Source: Apostichopus californicus (Eukaryota > Echinodermata > Holothuroidea > Aspidochirotida > Stichopodidae). From it: a stretch of 21,299 bases of DNA. The stretch is from assembly GCA_020650975.1 (NCBI GenBank), contig JAIPMN010040589.1, positions 1-21,299 of the forward strand, written 5' to 3'. A model generated the notes under the pieces. That model did not search any database. It saw only the letters and a list, made by a program, of their open reading frames with translations, and had not been told where the DNA came from. Below, one piece after another: positions 12,501 to 21,095 of this stretch. Numbering within the stretch: the stretch's first letter is position 1; every line of letters starts with the position of its first letter. The position numbers and the translations under genes are program-made.

Positions 12501-15500
12501 ACGCTAGTCATATATTTGCAGGAGGGTGGTTAGGTTTATGAATGGGAAAGTTTAGTGCGAAGTTAGATATCTTGTAAAGAATGGGAAAATGGGGTGGTGT
12601 AAGGTGAGTAAAGGGCTAATAGTTAGCTGCACAAATACCAATCTTTCTCATGTTTGGTGGCAATTTTTTTATGACCTTGGTTTTTTAATTTAATTTAATT
12701 GCTTTTTTAACAACTTTCAATTTGTTTTAACTAAAATGTTTCATTTGGCAGAATGTGTAAATGCTCAAACGGGCTTATGGGTAAGCTGGAAAATTTGATT
12801 TTGGTGTTTTCATCATTTTTACAAGTTTATATTTTCATAGGTGATATATTAACTTCATTTTGTTTAATGTGTATATTTATTTTCTGACAATAATAATATG
12901 ATAGATTAGCAAAGTATCACAAGTTGAAGCCCTTGAGTTTCTTCATTATGTATATTTATACATATCATTTATTCTTGTCCTCCTTTCAGTAGAGGGCTTC
13001 TTTCTAAAGTATTATATTGTATAATCATTCCTGAGTATTATGGTCTGCAATGAAGCCATGGTTTACATAAAGGCGGCGAGTATTTAAATATATTATTAAC
13101 CTACTATAACTCTTATCATTGTTAGAATATGTGTACAGACAGAGGTTGTTGTACAGGGTTTGTTCTTTCCGTTACTCGCTTACACGGTGTGCACACCTAC
13201 TCTATATATGAATTATGTTGTACCAGAGTTCGAGGTAAAACTAGTAGAACCGTTCTGAAGCAAACAGTACGTTTAAGATTCCTCTGGTTGATTAGATCTG
13301 TTTGTAAATCATATTTCTGACACAGAAACGGGTTCACAATTGTTATTATTTCATATGTTTATAGATCATGATTGAAAACCGGATCAGAACCTAGCTGGAA
13401 TTTTACTTAAAACAAATCTGAATTGAAGAAACGTAATTAAATCAAAAGCAGAATAAAACTTCGAAGCGGAAATCGATTATTAGGTAAACAGAAGACAAAT
13501 AGGCTTATAGGAAGGATTTATATTACAATAACAAATATTAGAGGTTGAACATAGATATTAGAAATGAAAGAATGGTTACATGAATAACCAGAGCCAAAAT
13601 ATAGGGAGGTGCATGAATAGTGAAGTTGTTAGTTATTTGCTGATTAATGCTGATGTTATTTAATTAAATAAATAAGTTTTGTAATTAACTTCAATGGACC
13701 TATTTACCAATACTTGATGAGTTAAATATTTAATATCAAGTTTTTGAAATCCTAAATTACGTGTTTGATATTATTTTGTGTCGCATCGCTGTGTTTCTGC
13801 TACCCTTTTAAATAATATTGACATAAATTAGTGTTTAGTTGAAAAATAAATGTTTCATTTAACGAATTAGTGTAATATTGTAACAACCTCTTTATTGTTT
13901 ATCATCCGACACTCAATTAACCAGGAGTTTATTATTTATTTTATATTTATTGTTTGTCGTTATGATGATATTTTAATTTTGAATTCATAAATAAATAAAC
14001 TTGTATTGATTAATGTATTTATTCAATATTCCTTTATGTTTCACTTACGTCATGATTGGATGCTTCCACCAGGAGCTCTATGACTGACCTCTGTACAGAC
14101 TCACTGGTGTCACTGTGGATGACCAAAGCACCTGAACACATCTCTGTAATAGTCTGGATGTCATCAGGCTATTGAAATAAAGAAATAGTAATTATTTATT
14201 AGAATAATATTAATGTAAAATTAAGGCGTTAAGGAGACAATGAAATTTGGTGTTAATAGAGAAGATTAATAGATTGGTTAGTCCAGCAGATATTTGAAAC
14301 CAAAATTTACATTTCGCTGCTTTAAGTTGACTGCTTACAAATATTATGTACATTTTCTGTATTTTAAACGCAACAATCTGGTACCATGTTTAATCCATTA
14401 GTTACTAATATGAAAATAAACATGTTTATGAAGTTTCTTATAGGAATATCGGAATAAGAGATATCAATATGATCATTAATGGATTGTAGAGTTTAAACAG
14501 GAAACCATTTATCCAGAAAGATAGACAACCATTTATCAATTGTAATTTGAACATGAATTGGTAGTGTAATGCAGCGACGTAGATTGGGGAGGGAGGAGGT
14601 ATGAACAATGGGAACAATCGCTTCCCCCTTTGAGTACCCCGAAAAAAATAACTAAAGATAGGAAATATCATAAAAGCCCTCTTTCAGGTTGAAGAAAGCT
14701 AAGCGACCCTTCTCAATTTTTCCCCTGAACTTTCGTCTGCTACATAATACAATACTCTTATTATTGCAGATTGCCAACGTGTGGGGCAGTTTGGGCAAAC
14801 AAATTATTTGTACATCATGGCGCTCCGTTAAGTGTAATAATGCTACCCTTGTGAGAAGTGCCCTCTTTAATTCTGCCCTCCTCCCTTTCAAATTTCTGGC
14901 TATGCCCCTGGCATAATGACTGCTACTGGAGTGTTCAAATTGAATTAAATTAAAAAAAAAATTAAACTAGAAATTAAAGGAAACAGTTTGAAGCACATGT
15001 GTCATGGGTTCATTGCATATATCTATAATTATGTGATGTTTCAATTGAATAAAAATGGTTTATCTGGCAAGAAGTTAGCCACCAGCATATAACCATATTT
15101 ACTGTAGAGTAGGGTGCAAGATATCTGAAATGAGAAATATGGAATAATTTTGTCCTTCCAGTGAGAATCACATTTTTTGTCTCCGGAATAATCCATACCG
15201 TGAGACGATATGCATGCTAACCCTACAGGATGTTGGCTTAACTTTGATAATTGGCCACGCCTTCCTCCCCGAACCACCCTAATTCCACTTTACATGTTTA
15301 ACTATTAATTGTACATAATACACATATTAAATATAAAAATATCAAATAGTACCAACCTTGCTCCATTTACCAGATTTCAAATCAAGATAACAGGCGTCAC
15401 GTGATGATATAACTGTACAAGAAAATAGGAATAAAACTAAATAAATAAAAAAAAGTGAGTATATAAATATAAGTGACGTGTAATTTCAATATTGCTTAAT

Positions 15501-18500
15501 ATTCCATATTTCATTTCCATAAGCTGTATTTGCTAACAGTGATAAACAATGGAACTGTACGGTACTACAGTACCGCTCACGTATAACTGGACATGTGTAC
15601 GCGCATAGGATCGTATAAAGACGTATAAACAATTACAACCGCGTATAAACTCGTTGACAAACACATTGCCGCGAAGACGCCGCGTAGACACCTCGTATAA
15701 TCCCTGTACGAGATTATACGCAAGAAATGCTATTGTGCTCAATGAATAGGGGTTAAAGTCGCCAAAAGAATTAGTGAGAAGTTTAAAACAGCTGCTCCAT
15801 ATATACTTCGTAGTTTAAGTTGTGCTATTCACCTAGCAGCGAAGAGGACGCAGGTAAAGTGTATGCCGACATATAACTTAACTGTTTTTCGTTAATTTGG
15901 AAGGGGCAACGAATCGATAATGCAAGGGCTGAGACAGTACTTAATAGCTCCACGCAAGAACTTCAGAAACATCGCATTGTGCCGATCATTTTCATGTCTA
16001 CTTTAATTTTTTCTTATATGTATTACACGTCATCATACCAAATATTGCTGACATGAGTATCAAAATAAACTAGGTCTGAACAATATAGAAAGTATAAAGC
16101 ATTGTCTGCCTATATATGACTGTAATGTGGATGGAAGATATAGAACTACTCCATCTGTTCGCCATCCCATTGGCTATGAGACCCTGGTCCACCCGTCAGT
16201 ACTCCAACCACCTCACAAACCGCCCAACTCCCGTGTTTCCGACCAAACTAAAAGATAAAGGACGATGACCAGAACACGAAAAATGTATCTTATCGGCTCA
16301 CTGCCCCGTGATTCTTTCAGACCGAAAAGAACAAAAAATCATTAATTCACCTTACACGATTTTTCAACACTTTCTGAATGTGTACTTCTAATCAGGGACG
16401 TCGCTAGATGGGGGTGGGAGGGGGTGTCAGACCACCCCAGTCCTGGTAAAACTGACGATAGTTGGAAATTTTGAGTGCGACAATTGGAATTTCCGACTGT
16501 CGCACTCTAATTTTTCCGACTGTCGCACTCTAATTTTCATATATTCTTGTACTTTGTGAGTGACCTAGAATTTTCGGTCAAGATTGACCTTTAATCAGTC
16601 ATATTTACCTCACTTTGAGACATTGTATCTCGCGATCCTTATACTCCACCATACAAAACTTTGTATGATTTTGAATACAATTCGGTTAATTTATGTATTA
16701 ATTTTGCTATTGGGTGGGTTGACCCTGTTCGCTAGCTTCAATTAGGTTCAGGATATACATTGTCTCTATGATATACGATTAAAACACTCACCGCTAATCT
16801 AAGCTTAGAAGTGCACCCAACATGAGAAAAACTTTGCCCCATAAGTTGACATTTTTCAGTAAATTGTTTACATAACAAGATAAAATCTTATCAAACATCA
16901 GAAAAATGTTGGATTGCTCAGTTGCTTTTACTGAGCAATTGAACAATTTTCTGCAAAATGTTTAATTGACAACTTATCATATCTCGTCAATTGGACATTT
17001 TGCTGCAAAATGTTCAATTGTTCACTTCATTCCAACTGAGCAATTGATTTTTTTTCTGCAAAATGTTTAATTGACAACTTATCGTATCTCGTCAACTCAA
17101 CATTTTTCTGCAAAATAATTAATTGTTCACTTCATTCCAAATGCTCAGTTGGAATGAAGTGAACAATTGATTTTTTTTTTCATGTGAGTGATAAAGAGCC
17201 CCACCCCCTCTCCGAAAGAAAATAATATTAAGCGCGCTAGGAAAAAGCACTGTATTTTTGGTAATTCACTATGTCGTCGAATTAGTTTGTTGAAACCAAA
17301 CAAATACGTTTTCCCCTTTGTTTCATTAACAATGCTTTTGTAGTCAATAGTCTACGTAGCCTTCAAGCAGATAACTATACTCCATAACTATAACCCATCC
17401 AGTTGAAATTACAGCCACTACACCCCCCCCCCCTACAAATCATTAGGCCTTAGGTACGTCCCTGTTTCTAATATAAAATAACCAGCAACGGCCCATGTGG
17501 AAAATGCAATACCCTGCATTCCGAAATATTTTGTTTGGCGGGGCGGCTCGTTGATTGTTGAGGAAGCACTTTTCTAAGCATCAATATTTGTGAGAAAAAA
17601 ATTGTACGGTTTTTCTTCAGAAAATGTTTTTGACTCGTAATTGGAATCTCAATGTATGAAGAAGTACTTGATCTAAACCTTTTCATTGCATTTTTGGGGG
17701 AAGTCAGATCTTCAAGGGCAAATTATTGTTTTTTCACTAACGGTTATCGTGGGTTTATTGCGAGGTGTATACGGCGTAACTTTCGATGTAGGCTAAGAGG
17801 TAGGGTAGGCCGAGGCCTACCTAGTTCTCATGAATTGTTACATACATTTAATTTAATGCCTAACAGGAGGAACTCGTATAAATAGTAACAGACTGGGGCA
17901 CACTGTCTTAATTAATATAGTTTCCTTGCTAAAGTTTTGCACTGATTGTATCGATCGTTTGTGCTCCTAGTTACGCTGTTTTCTTGGTTACTCTTATTCT
18001 TATCGGCTTAAGTATGTGCCAACTCTGTGGTTGAATATTTTGGAAAGTCCTTAATTGGGCTTGGTGCGATACTGAGTTAACCGACTCTTTTCTTCATCAC
18101 ATTTTATTCCAACCCATAGAAGCTCTGCTTTTTAAATCGGCTGCGAATACCCTACGTTTACAGACTATACGATATTGTACGTCTTTAAGCGCGTATAATC
18201 CCTATTGAGGGGCACTAGAGCGAAGCCCTAAGCCGCGTAGACACGGCGCAGACACCGCGTAGAAAATTTAGTACAGAAACGTATAACAAAGTATAATCGC
18301 GTATAACCGCATAGATAAACGTAGAGTGGGGGAGTGTGAATCCTTATAATAAAGTGTTCTCTGTGTTCCCTAGGTTAATACCTCCAACAAACAGTCCTAA
18401 TTTTCATTCAAATAATAGCATTTGGAGTATCTAATTAAAGTAATTTTGCTCTTATTTCAACTATATAACTTCATTTTCAGAGTTAACACAAACATATAAA

Positions 18501-19173
18501 CTTAGTCAACTGATTAGTCGATGATTTTACATTCTGTGGATTCAGTTTCAGGTATGTATTTTAAAAGAGTTTTTTTTTTAGGAAAACTGCTCCTTCCATT
18601 TTCAGGGATTTCTTTATCAGGCATCGGAATTTGGGCTGTTGCCTGTTATCGCCGTTTACCAGTAGAAGAAAAGCCAATGCGTTTTTCTGCTAGTTAACAT
18701 TACGAACATAAACACAGGGTAAGTCGGTTAAGTCTGTTAAAGTCGGTACTATATCCGTAACATAAGCCTGCTGTTATAGGATCGCTCTCAATAGCCTGTA
18801 CAGTAACTGATGGTTGTTGTCATTCAGGAAAATGCCATTGGGAACTTGATTTTAGACAATCAAGTTTTAAAGGACTTGAATGGTTTGACAAGTGACTAAA
18901 GTTGTAACATTATATTCCTGTTAATCACAGCTTAGCTGAAGATTCAAAGGTTATCTCTGCCTATAAAAAAAATAAAAAATCTAATTATTTTTGCCCTTCC
19001 TTACCCAACCTTTGCAACCTCATGAGACAAAAAGTGACAGATTTTGTTTCAAAATAAATTATCTGAATAATTAATATTGCTAATATGAAACCGGACCTTT
19101 AATATTCATTGAACTGGCTTCTTCTGGAATGATATCTGGCTTGATCGAATACGGCAGTTTACAGTTGTGGAGC
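3442..19173 (-). CDS. Partial multi-exon LRR-like (NLR-type) gene, six exons
   Basis: Order of exons on the minus strand: 19173-19097, 15412-15357, 14168-14049, 11830-11622, 5433-5357, 3512-3442. Entry/exit phases join without a frame break: C' ends 1 nt into a codon and D' supplies 2 nt; D' ends in phase 0, A is 0 to 0, B starts in 0 and ends 2 nt in, C supplies 1 nt, and D completes the next codon and ends in phase 0. The spliced product is about 200 residues with no stop. It shows leucine-rich-repeat spacing, for example VTLALSFSKIDEDG, LTSIEMMHIQ and FKTLSLLNCLLP. C'/D' resemble C/D, so the gene repeats a four-exon module. By family knowledge such LRR stacks are the sensing part of animal NLR-like receptors; no NACHT, death-fold or transmembrane domain is visible here. 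The start codon lies beyond 21299 and the 3' end is uncertain. Extra exons inside the long introns cannot be excluded. Confidence 0.66.
3682..3893 (+). repeat. GAT/GGT trinucleotide microsatellite
   Basis: An impure (GATGGT)n tract of about 210 bp. It gives an apparent D/G/V-rich open frame that is a product of the repeat, not a gene. It lies in the intron between exons C and D. Confidence 0.9.
4640..5105 (+). repeat. Tandem array, unit about 147 bp, 3 to 4 copies
   Basis: Anchor GTGGGGTACCCC recurs near 4743, 4886 and 5033. CATGAGGTAACC or a close variant recurs at 4660 (degenerate), 4801, 4948 and 5095, giving spacings of 141, 147 and 147. Copies also share GTAAGGGATGGGCATTTCCAG and a GACCTAGGTCAGCTC palindromic core. 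The first copy is the most diverged. The array is intronic, between exons D and C. Confidence 0.85.
5357..5433 (-). CDS. Exon C of the LRR-like gene
   Basis: The acceptor is CTTTCCTGTTATTTCAG. Two donors 9 nt apart keep the same phase: CTCGAG/GTGTTA at 5366 and AAAG/GTGTGG at 5357. The second is preferred because it makes the exon 77 nt, exactly like C', and ends in -K as C' does. After 1 nt completing a serine codon with exon B, it reads LLNCLLPSNIPIGPSLPALK then SRGVK. LSLLNCLLP is an LRR strand. A second frame of this exon is also open, so the call rests on phase continuity and on the match to C'. Confidence 0.57.
6991..7130 (+). repeat. Interspersed block, copy 1
   Basis: Begins TACTATCTAAGCGGAGCGCC and includes a local inverted match ATCGGATGGCGCG, then a stretch around GATACCCCCCAGATCACCGG. 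The same block recurs at 7907-8030 in the same orientation, with a nearly identical first 44 bases and a looser match after that. Confidence 0.8.
7907..8030 (+). repeat. Interspersed block, copy 2
   Basis: TACTATCTAAGCGGAGCGCC repeats exactly, followed by ACCATCGGTTGGCGCGGAGC and then a diverged tail (AATACCCCTAGATCGTCGG). It lies after a G run and CAGTGGCGTAAC at 7767, typical of a hAT-like terminus. The candidate partner end at 8202 lacks a matching target duplication. Confidence 0.78.
8803..8922 (+). repeat. Polypyrimidine tract
   Basis: About 120 bases of almost pure C/T (TTTCTC, CTTCC, TTTTCC units) on the plus strand, just inside the right end of the 6945-8965 element. The open frames here (S/F/L-rich on plus, K/R/E/G-rich on minus) are compositional. 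The tract could adopt a triplex (H-DNA) form. Confidence 0.85.
9787..10143. mobile_element. hAT-like MITE, 357 bp
   Basis: The ends GGTACATCCAGGAGGGTAGG and CCTACCCCCCTGGGTACATC are imperfect inverted repeats, about 16 of 21 matching. The flanks GTGATGTA (left) and GTTATGTA (right) agree at 7 of 8, an 8-bp target duplication as hAT transposases make. There is no coding capacity; the interior has repeated GTGCCCC motifs. It is intronic, between exons C and B. Confidence 0.6.
10794..10885 (+). repeat. Purine-rich GA tract
   Basis: G/A-only or nearly so, with GGGAGAG and GGGGAGAG units over about 90 bases. It explains the overlapping open frames at 10640-10954 on both strands. Intronic. Confidence 0.8.
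11622..11830 (-). CDS. Exon B of the LRR-like gene
   Basis: The acceptor is CTTTTTTTCTTTCTTCAG and the donor is GAG/GTAAGTAT; both are near consensus. The exon is 209 nt, starts in phase 0 and ends 2 nt into a codon, encoding 69 residues. Segments include IPIHRVTLALSFSKIDEDG, IIILSSCLSLPILTSIEMM and a charged linker EKGREMNEHEV followed by ILNYVHHSQRFKTL. The alternation of a hydrophobic strand, a turn (DEDG) and a leucine-rich helix at about 28-residue spacing is LRR-like. The open frame continues past the donor, but the splice site and phase match favour ending here. Confidence 0.68.
11831..14048 (-). other. Intron between exons A and B
   Basis: 2218 bp of AT-rich DNA. The plus-strand frame at 13129-13320 and the minus-strand frame at 12170-12364 have no splice, homology or repeat support. 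Confidence 0.55.
14049..14168 (-). CDS. Exon A of the LRR-like gene
   Basis: The acceptor is CTTTATTTCAATAG and the donor is a strong GAC/GTAAGTG. The exon is 120 nt, phase 0 to 0, and encodes 40 residues starting PDDIQTITEMCSGALVIHSD and ending with a helix-like stretch VIELLVEASNHD. It follows D' and precedes B in frame. The ALVIHSD strand followed by an amphipathic helix fits one ribonuclease-inhibitor-type LRR. No second copy of this exon was clearly found, though a weak resemblance (IQEVSIMCNAL) occurs near 1793-1825. Confidence 0.6.
14169..15356 (-). other. Intron between exons D' and A
   Basis: 1188 bp, containing the 14572-14910 MITE and otherwise AT-rich filler. A minus-strand frame at 15041-15277 shows no supporting feature. 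Confidence 0.55.
14572..14910. mobile_element. hAT-like MITE, 339 bp
   Basis: The left end CAGCGACGTAG and the reverse complement of the right end, CAGGGGCATAG, match at 8 of 11. Both are followed by GGGAGGAGG-type purine runs. The flanks GTGTAATG and GCATAATG agree at 6 of 8, consistent with an old 8-bp duplication. Open frames inside it on both strands overlap and look non-coding. It sits in the intron between D' and A. Confidence 0.5.
15357..15412 (-). CDS. Exon D' of the LRR-like gene
   Basis: The acceptor is TTCCTATTTTCTTGTACAG and the donor is AAG/GTTGGT. The exon is 56 nt. Two frames are closed by TGA; the open one starts after 2 nt and reads ISSRDACYLDLKSGKWSK, ending in phase 0. Joined to C' it gives a codon for V, mirroring the V at the C/D junction. 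The tail YLDLKSGKW aligns with YLLDQNSGVW of exon D, which is 15 nt longer. Confidence 0.55.
15580..15720 (+). repeat. CGTATAA motif cluster, left
   Basis: CGTATAA occurs at 15580, 15612, 15622, 15642 and 15694, with an inverted TTATACG at 15714. GCCGCGTAGACAC is at 15679-15691 and CGTATAATCCCT at 15694-15705. The patch is CpG-dense in a CpG-poor background and shares these two longer motifs with 18192-18306. Confidence 0.75.
16491..16536 (+). repeat. 23-bp direct repeat, two copies
   Basis: TTCCGACTGTCGCACTCTAA plus TTT occurs twice in direct succession. An inverted match, GAGTGCGACA, lies just upstream at about 16473, so the group can also fold. Part of the hAT-like element. Confidence 0.88.
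16931..17140 (+). repeat. 105-bp tandem duplication
   Basis: Two adjacent copies, 16931-17035 and 17036-17140, each starting CTGAGCAATTGA and ending TTCACTTCATTCCAA, with a few differences between them. Interior to the hAT-like element. Confidence 0.88.
17121..17168. repeat. Perfect 20-bp hairpin
   Basis: AATTGTTCACTTCATTCCAA at 17121-17140 is followed after an 8-base spacer (ATGCTCAG) by its exact reverse complement at 17149-17168. It overlaps the end of the 105-bp repeat. Confidence 0.92.
18192..18306 (+). repeat. CGTATAA motif cluster, right
   Basis: CGTATAA occurs at 18192, 18280 and 18300. CGTATAATCCCT is at 18192-18203 and GCCGCGTAGACAC at 18232-18244, both identical to the left cluster but in swapped order. 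Related GCGCAGACAC and CCGCGTAGA variants surround them. Confidence 0.75.
19097..19173 (-). CDS. Exon C' of the LRR-like gene
   Basis: The acceptor is a good pyrimidine-rich tract ending TTTGAAG. The exon is 77 nt and ends AAAG followed by a weak donor, GTCCGG. Only one frame is fully open (1 nt + 25 codons + 1 nt), giving LHNCKLPYSIKPDIIPEE then ASSMNIK. It matches exon C at 5357-5433 in length, phase and the pattern L-x-N-C-x-L-P-x-x-I and terminal x-x-x-K, although overall identity is low. The NC-x-LP core is an LRR beta-strand signature. The preceding exon (a B-type exon by homology) was not found between here and 21299 and probably lies upstream of the window. Confidence 0.5.
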
Positions 19174-19961
19174 CTTCAAAGGGAAATAAAATAATAAAGT
19201 TAATAAATACATTTCACATGTTATAAACTCAAAGAATATCTTGTGCCATCACGTTATTAAATGATCTGGATATGAATGGATTTATTTGCTTTATGTTAGT
19301 TGTGAAGAGAGGTGTTTGGAAGGTGTGGATGTATCGACCACTTTTGGTGACGAGTAATAAAAAAAAAACTCGTGATATATACAAAGGGTTATATAATCCG
19401 TTATACCTACAACCCGTCCTTATGCACCATTCAAGGAATATTATAATAAACACACAGTGCTGTGAAGTAAAGTTTCATACGCGACCATGACTATTTTACT
19501 TTAACAAAACACAGGTTTCTAGACCAAATACTGAATAACCCTCATTGAAACCATGGAAGCTCTTCTTAAATTGAATTTAACTAAAACAACGCACCCCTTT
19601 CCCCTTCTTCCATTAACGAGAAAATCATCCACAAAAGGTCCTATTGTGTGTTTTTGATCATTAATATATTTTGGCATGACTATAGGATATGGCACATTTT
19701 TTGTTATTTGCTCATTTTTACTTTTTTTATTTGTTTGTGGTTTTACTTTGACTTTGGTTTTTACTTTTAAGGTCAAGCCTTATTCAACTTAATTTAATGA
19801 AAAGTCTCCATCACAGACAGATCCACTCTACCCTCACACATGGAAAACAAAGTTACAACTTTATGTTAACTGTACAGTAACTATTGTAAAATGCTGAGTA
19901 GCAAATTCAAATGTTAAGTTATTTCCTACGAAGACCTAGAGAGGACATGGTTAAAAAAAAA
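19174..19961. other. Probable intron, no recognised feature
   Basis: No confident exon. A lysine-rich minus-strand frame at 19519-19776 begins at a TTG and has a repetitive KVK start; I see no family resemblance. A short minus-strand segment near 19405-19457 has splice-like borders but no homology. Confidence 0.45.
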
Positions 19962-20137
19962 ATTATTACGTACGTACGTAATAATACTACGTACGTACGT
20001 ACTAATTATCACGTACGTACGTGATAATACTACGTACGTACGTAATAATATCACGTACGTACGTGATATGTTATTACGTACGTACGTAATAATTACTACG
20101 TACTTATGTCGTGATTATCACGTACGTATTTAATAAT
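19962..20137. repeat. Array of ACGT palindromes, eight copies
   Basis: ACGTACGTACGT, or a decayed version in the last two, is centred at 19973.5, 19994.5, 20016.5, 20037.5, 20058.5, 20081.5, 20103.5 and 20125.5, so spacing is 21 to 23 bp throughout. Flanks extend several copies into perfect palindromes of 22 to 24 bp, such as TTATTACGTAC and its complement, or ATTATCACGTAC and its complement. Preceded by a run of A. Confidence 0.95.
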
Positions 20138-20167
20138 TATAACGAATGTAGGCCTACGTATAGGCCT

Positions 20168-20850
20168 ACACTCTAAAAACAACCTGGTGAAATTTTCACC
20201 AGGAGTTGCGTTTATATGCTACATATATCCTGGTTGTTTTCACCAAGTTGCCTGGTGAATGAGGTTTTAACAAAATCCTGGTAGATATAACCAGGAAAGC
20301 CTGGTTAAATTTCGTGGTGAAATTTTGACACTGTCCTGGTTAATATCAATGGGTATTCACCTCATTCCTGGTGATATTAACCAACATTTCCTGGTTGATG
20401 CTAATACTGTCCTGGTTAATATCAATGGGTATTCACCTCATTCCTTATGATATTAACCAACATTTCCTGGTTGATGCTAATACTATCCTGGTTAATATCA
20501 TGAAATATTGCACCTCTTTCCTGGTTAAATTAACCAACATTTCCTGGTTGGTGCTAATGCTATCCTGGTTAATATCATAAAATGTTCCACCTCTTTCCTG
20601 GTCAAATTAACCAACATTTCCTGGTTGATGCTTATACTATCCTGGTTAATATCATAAAATATTTCACCTCTTTCCTGGTCAAATTTACAACACTTTTCCT
20701 GGTTGGTGCTAATACTATCCTGGTTAATATCACAGAATGTTCCACCCCTTTCTGGTTAAATTAAACAACATTTCCTGGTTGATGTCACCATTATCCTGGT
20801 TAATATTAAACTGATTTTCCACCTTATTCCTGGTTAAATCACCCCTTTCC
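20168..20850 (+). repeat. CCTGGT higher-order minisatellite
   Basis: TCCTGGTTAATATCA-type anchors recur at 20334, 20410, 20486, 20563, 20640, 20718 and 20794, giving a period of 76 to 78 bp. Each unit holds three CCTGGT boxes spaced roughly 20 to 33 bp, with CCAACATTTCCTGGTTG and CACCTCTTTCCTGGT between. The left end starts ACACTCTAAAAAC and a short hairpin with CCTGGTGAAA arms (20183-20203). Apparent open frames here come from the repeat. Confidence 0.93.
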
Positions 20851-21095
20851 TTGTTAATATGCCACCTTATTCTCCATTTAAGTTGCAATGCATTCAAATT
20901 GAGAAAAAGCAAAACATAAATTATAAAACAACATCATCAATGTTACTGATAGCTAAATTTATTTGCTTCTCCATTACTTTTGAATTTTGAGTACCAAGTG
21001 AACTTTCCCAATTTAGTTTAATCAATTCCTCAAATATTAATACAATGAATTAATATAAGAAATGCAATACTGAAATAAAAATTTTGAGGACATAT

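Larger units (their letters stand above)
16393..17464. mobile_element. Non-autonomous hAT-like element, 1072 bp
   Basis: Begins CAGGGACGTCGCTAGATGGG and ends CTTAGGTACGTCCCTG. The terminal CAGGGACGT is a perfect 9-bp inverted repeat, and both ends lead into long G/C runs. The flanks CTTCTAAT and TTTCTAAT match at 7 of 8, the 8-bp target duplication expected of hAT transposition. There is no transposase frame; the interior is made of tandem and inverted repeats listed separately. Intronic, between C' and D'. Confidence 0.75.
15413..19096 (-). other. Intron between exons C' and D'
   Basis: 3684 bp. Holds both CGTATAA clusters, the 1072-bp hAT-like element, a GC-richer island at 16125-16268 with open frames on both strands, a GTAGGCC/GGCCTAC palindrome at 17805-17820, and a 58-codon plus-strand frame at 18521-18697. 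Confidence 0.5.

Noticed and set aside
15533-15742. 69-codon minus-strand frame
   Set aside because: It overlaps the CGTATAA cluster and has no family resemblance or splice sites in phase with the neighbouring exons.
19405-19457. Minus-strand segment with acceptor TTACTTCACAG and donor GTATAAC, in phase with exon C'
   Set aside because: The peptide (HCVFIIIFLEWCIRTGC) lacks resemblance to exon B, which should precede a C-type exon, so the fit is probably accidental.
20371-20912. Repetitive NQHFLVDA/TILVNI-type frames
   Set aside because: They follow the 76-78 bp minisatellite; the unit length is not always a multiple of three, and no start or splice context supports coding.
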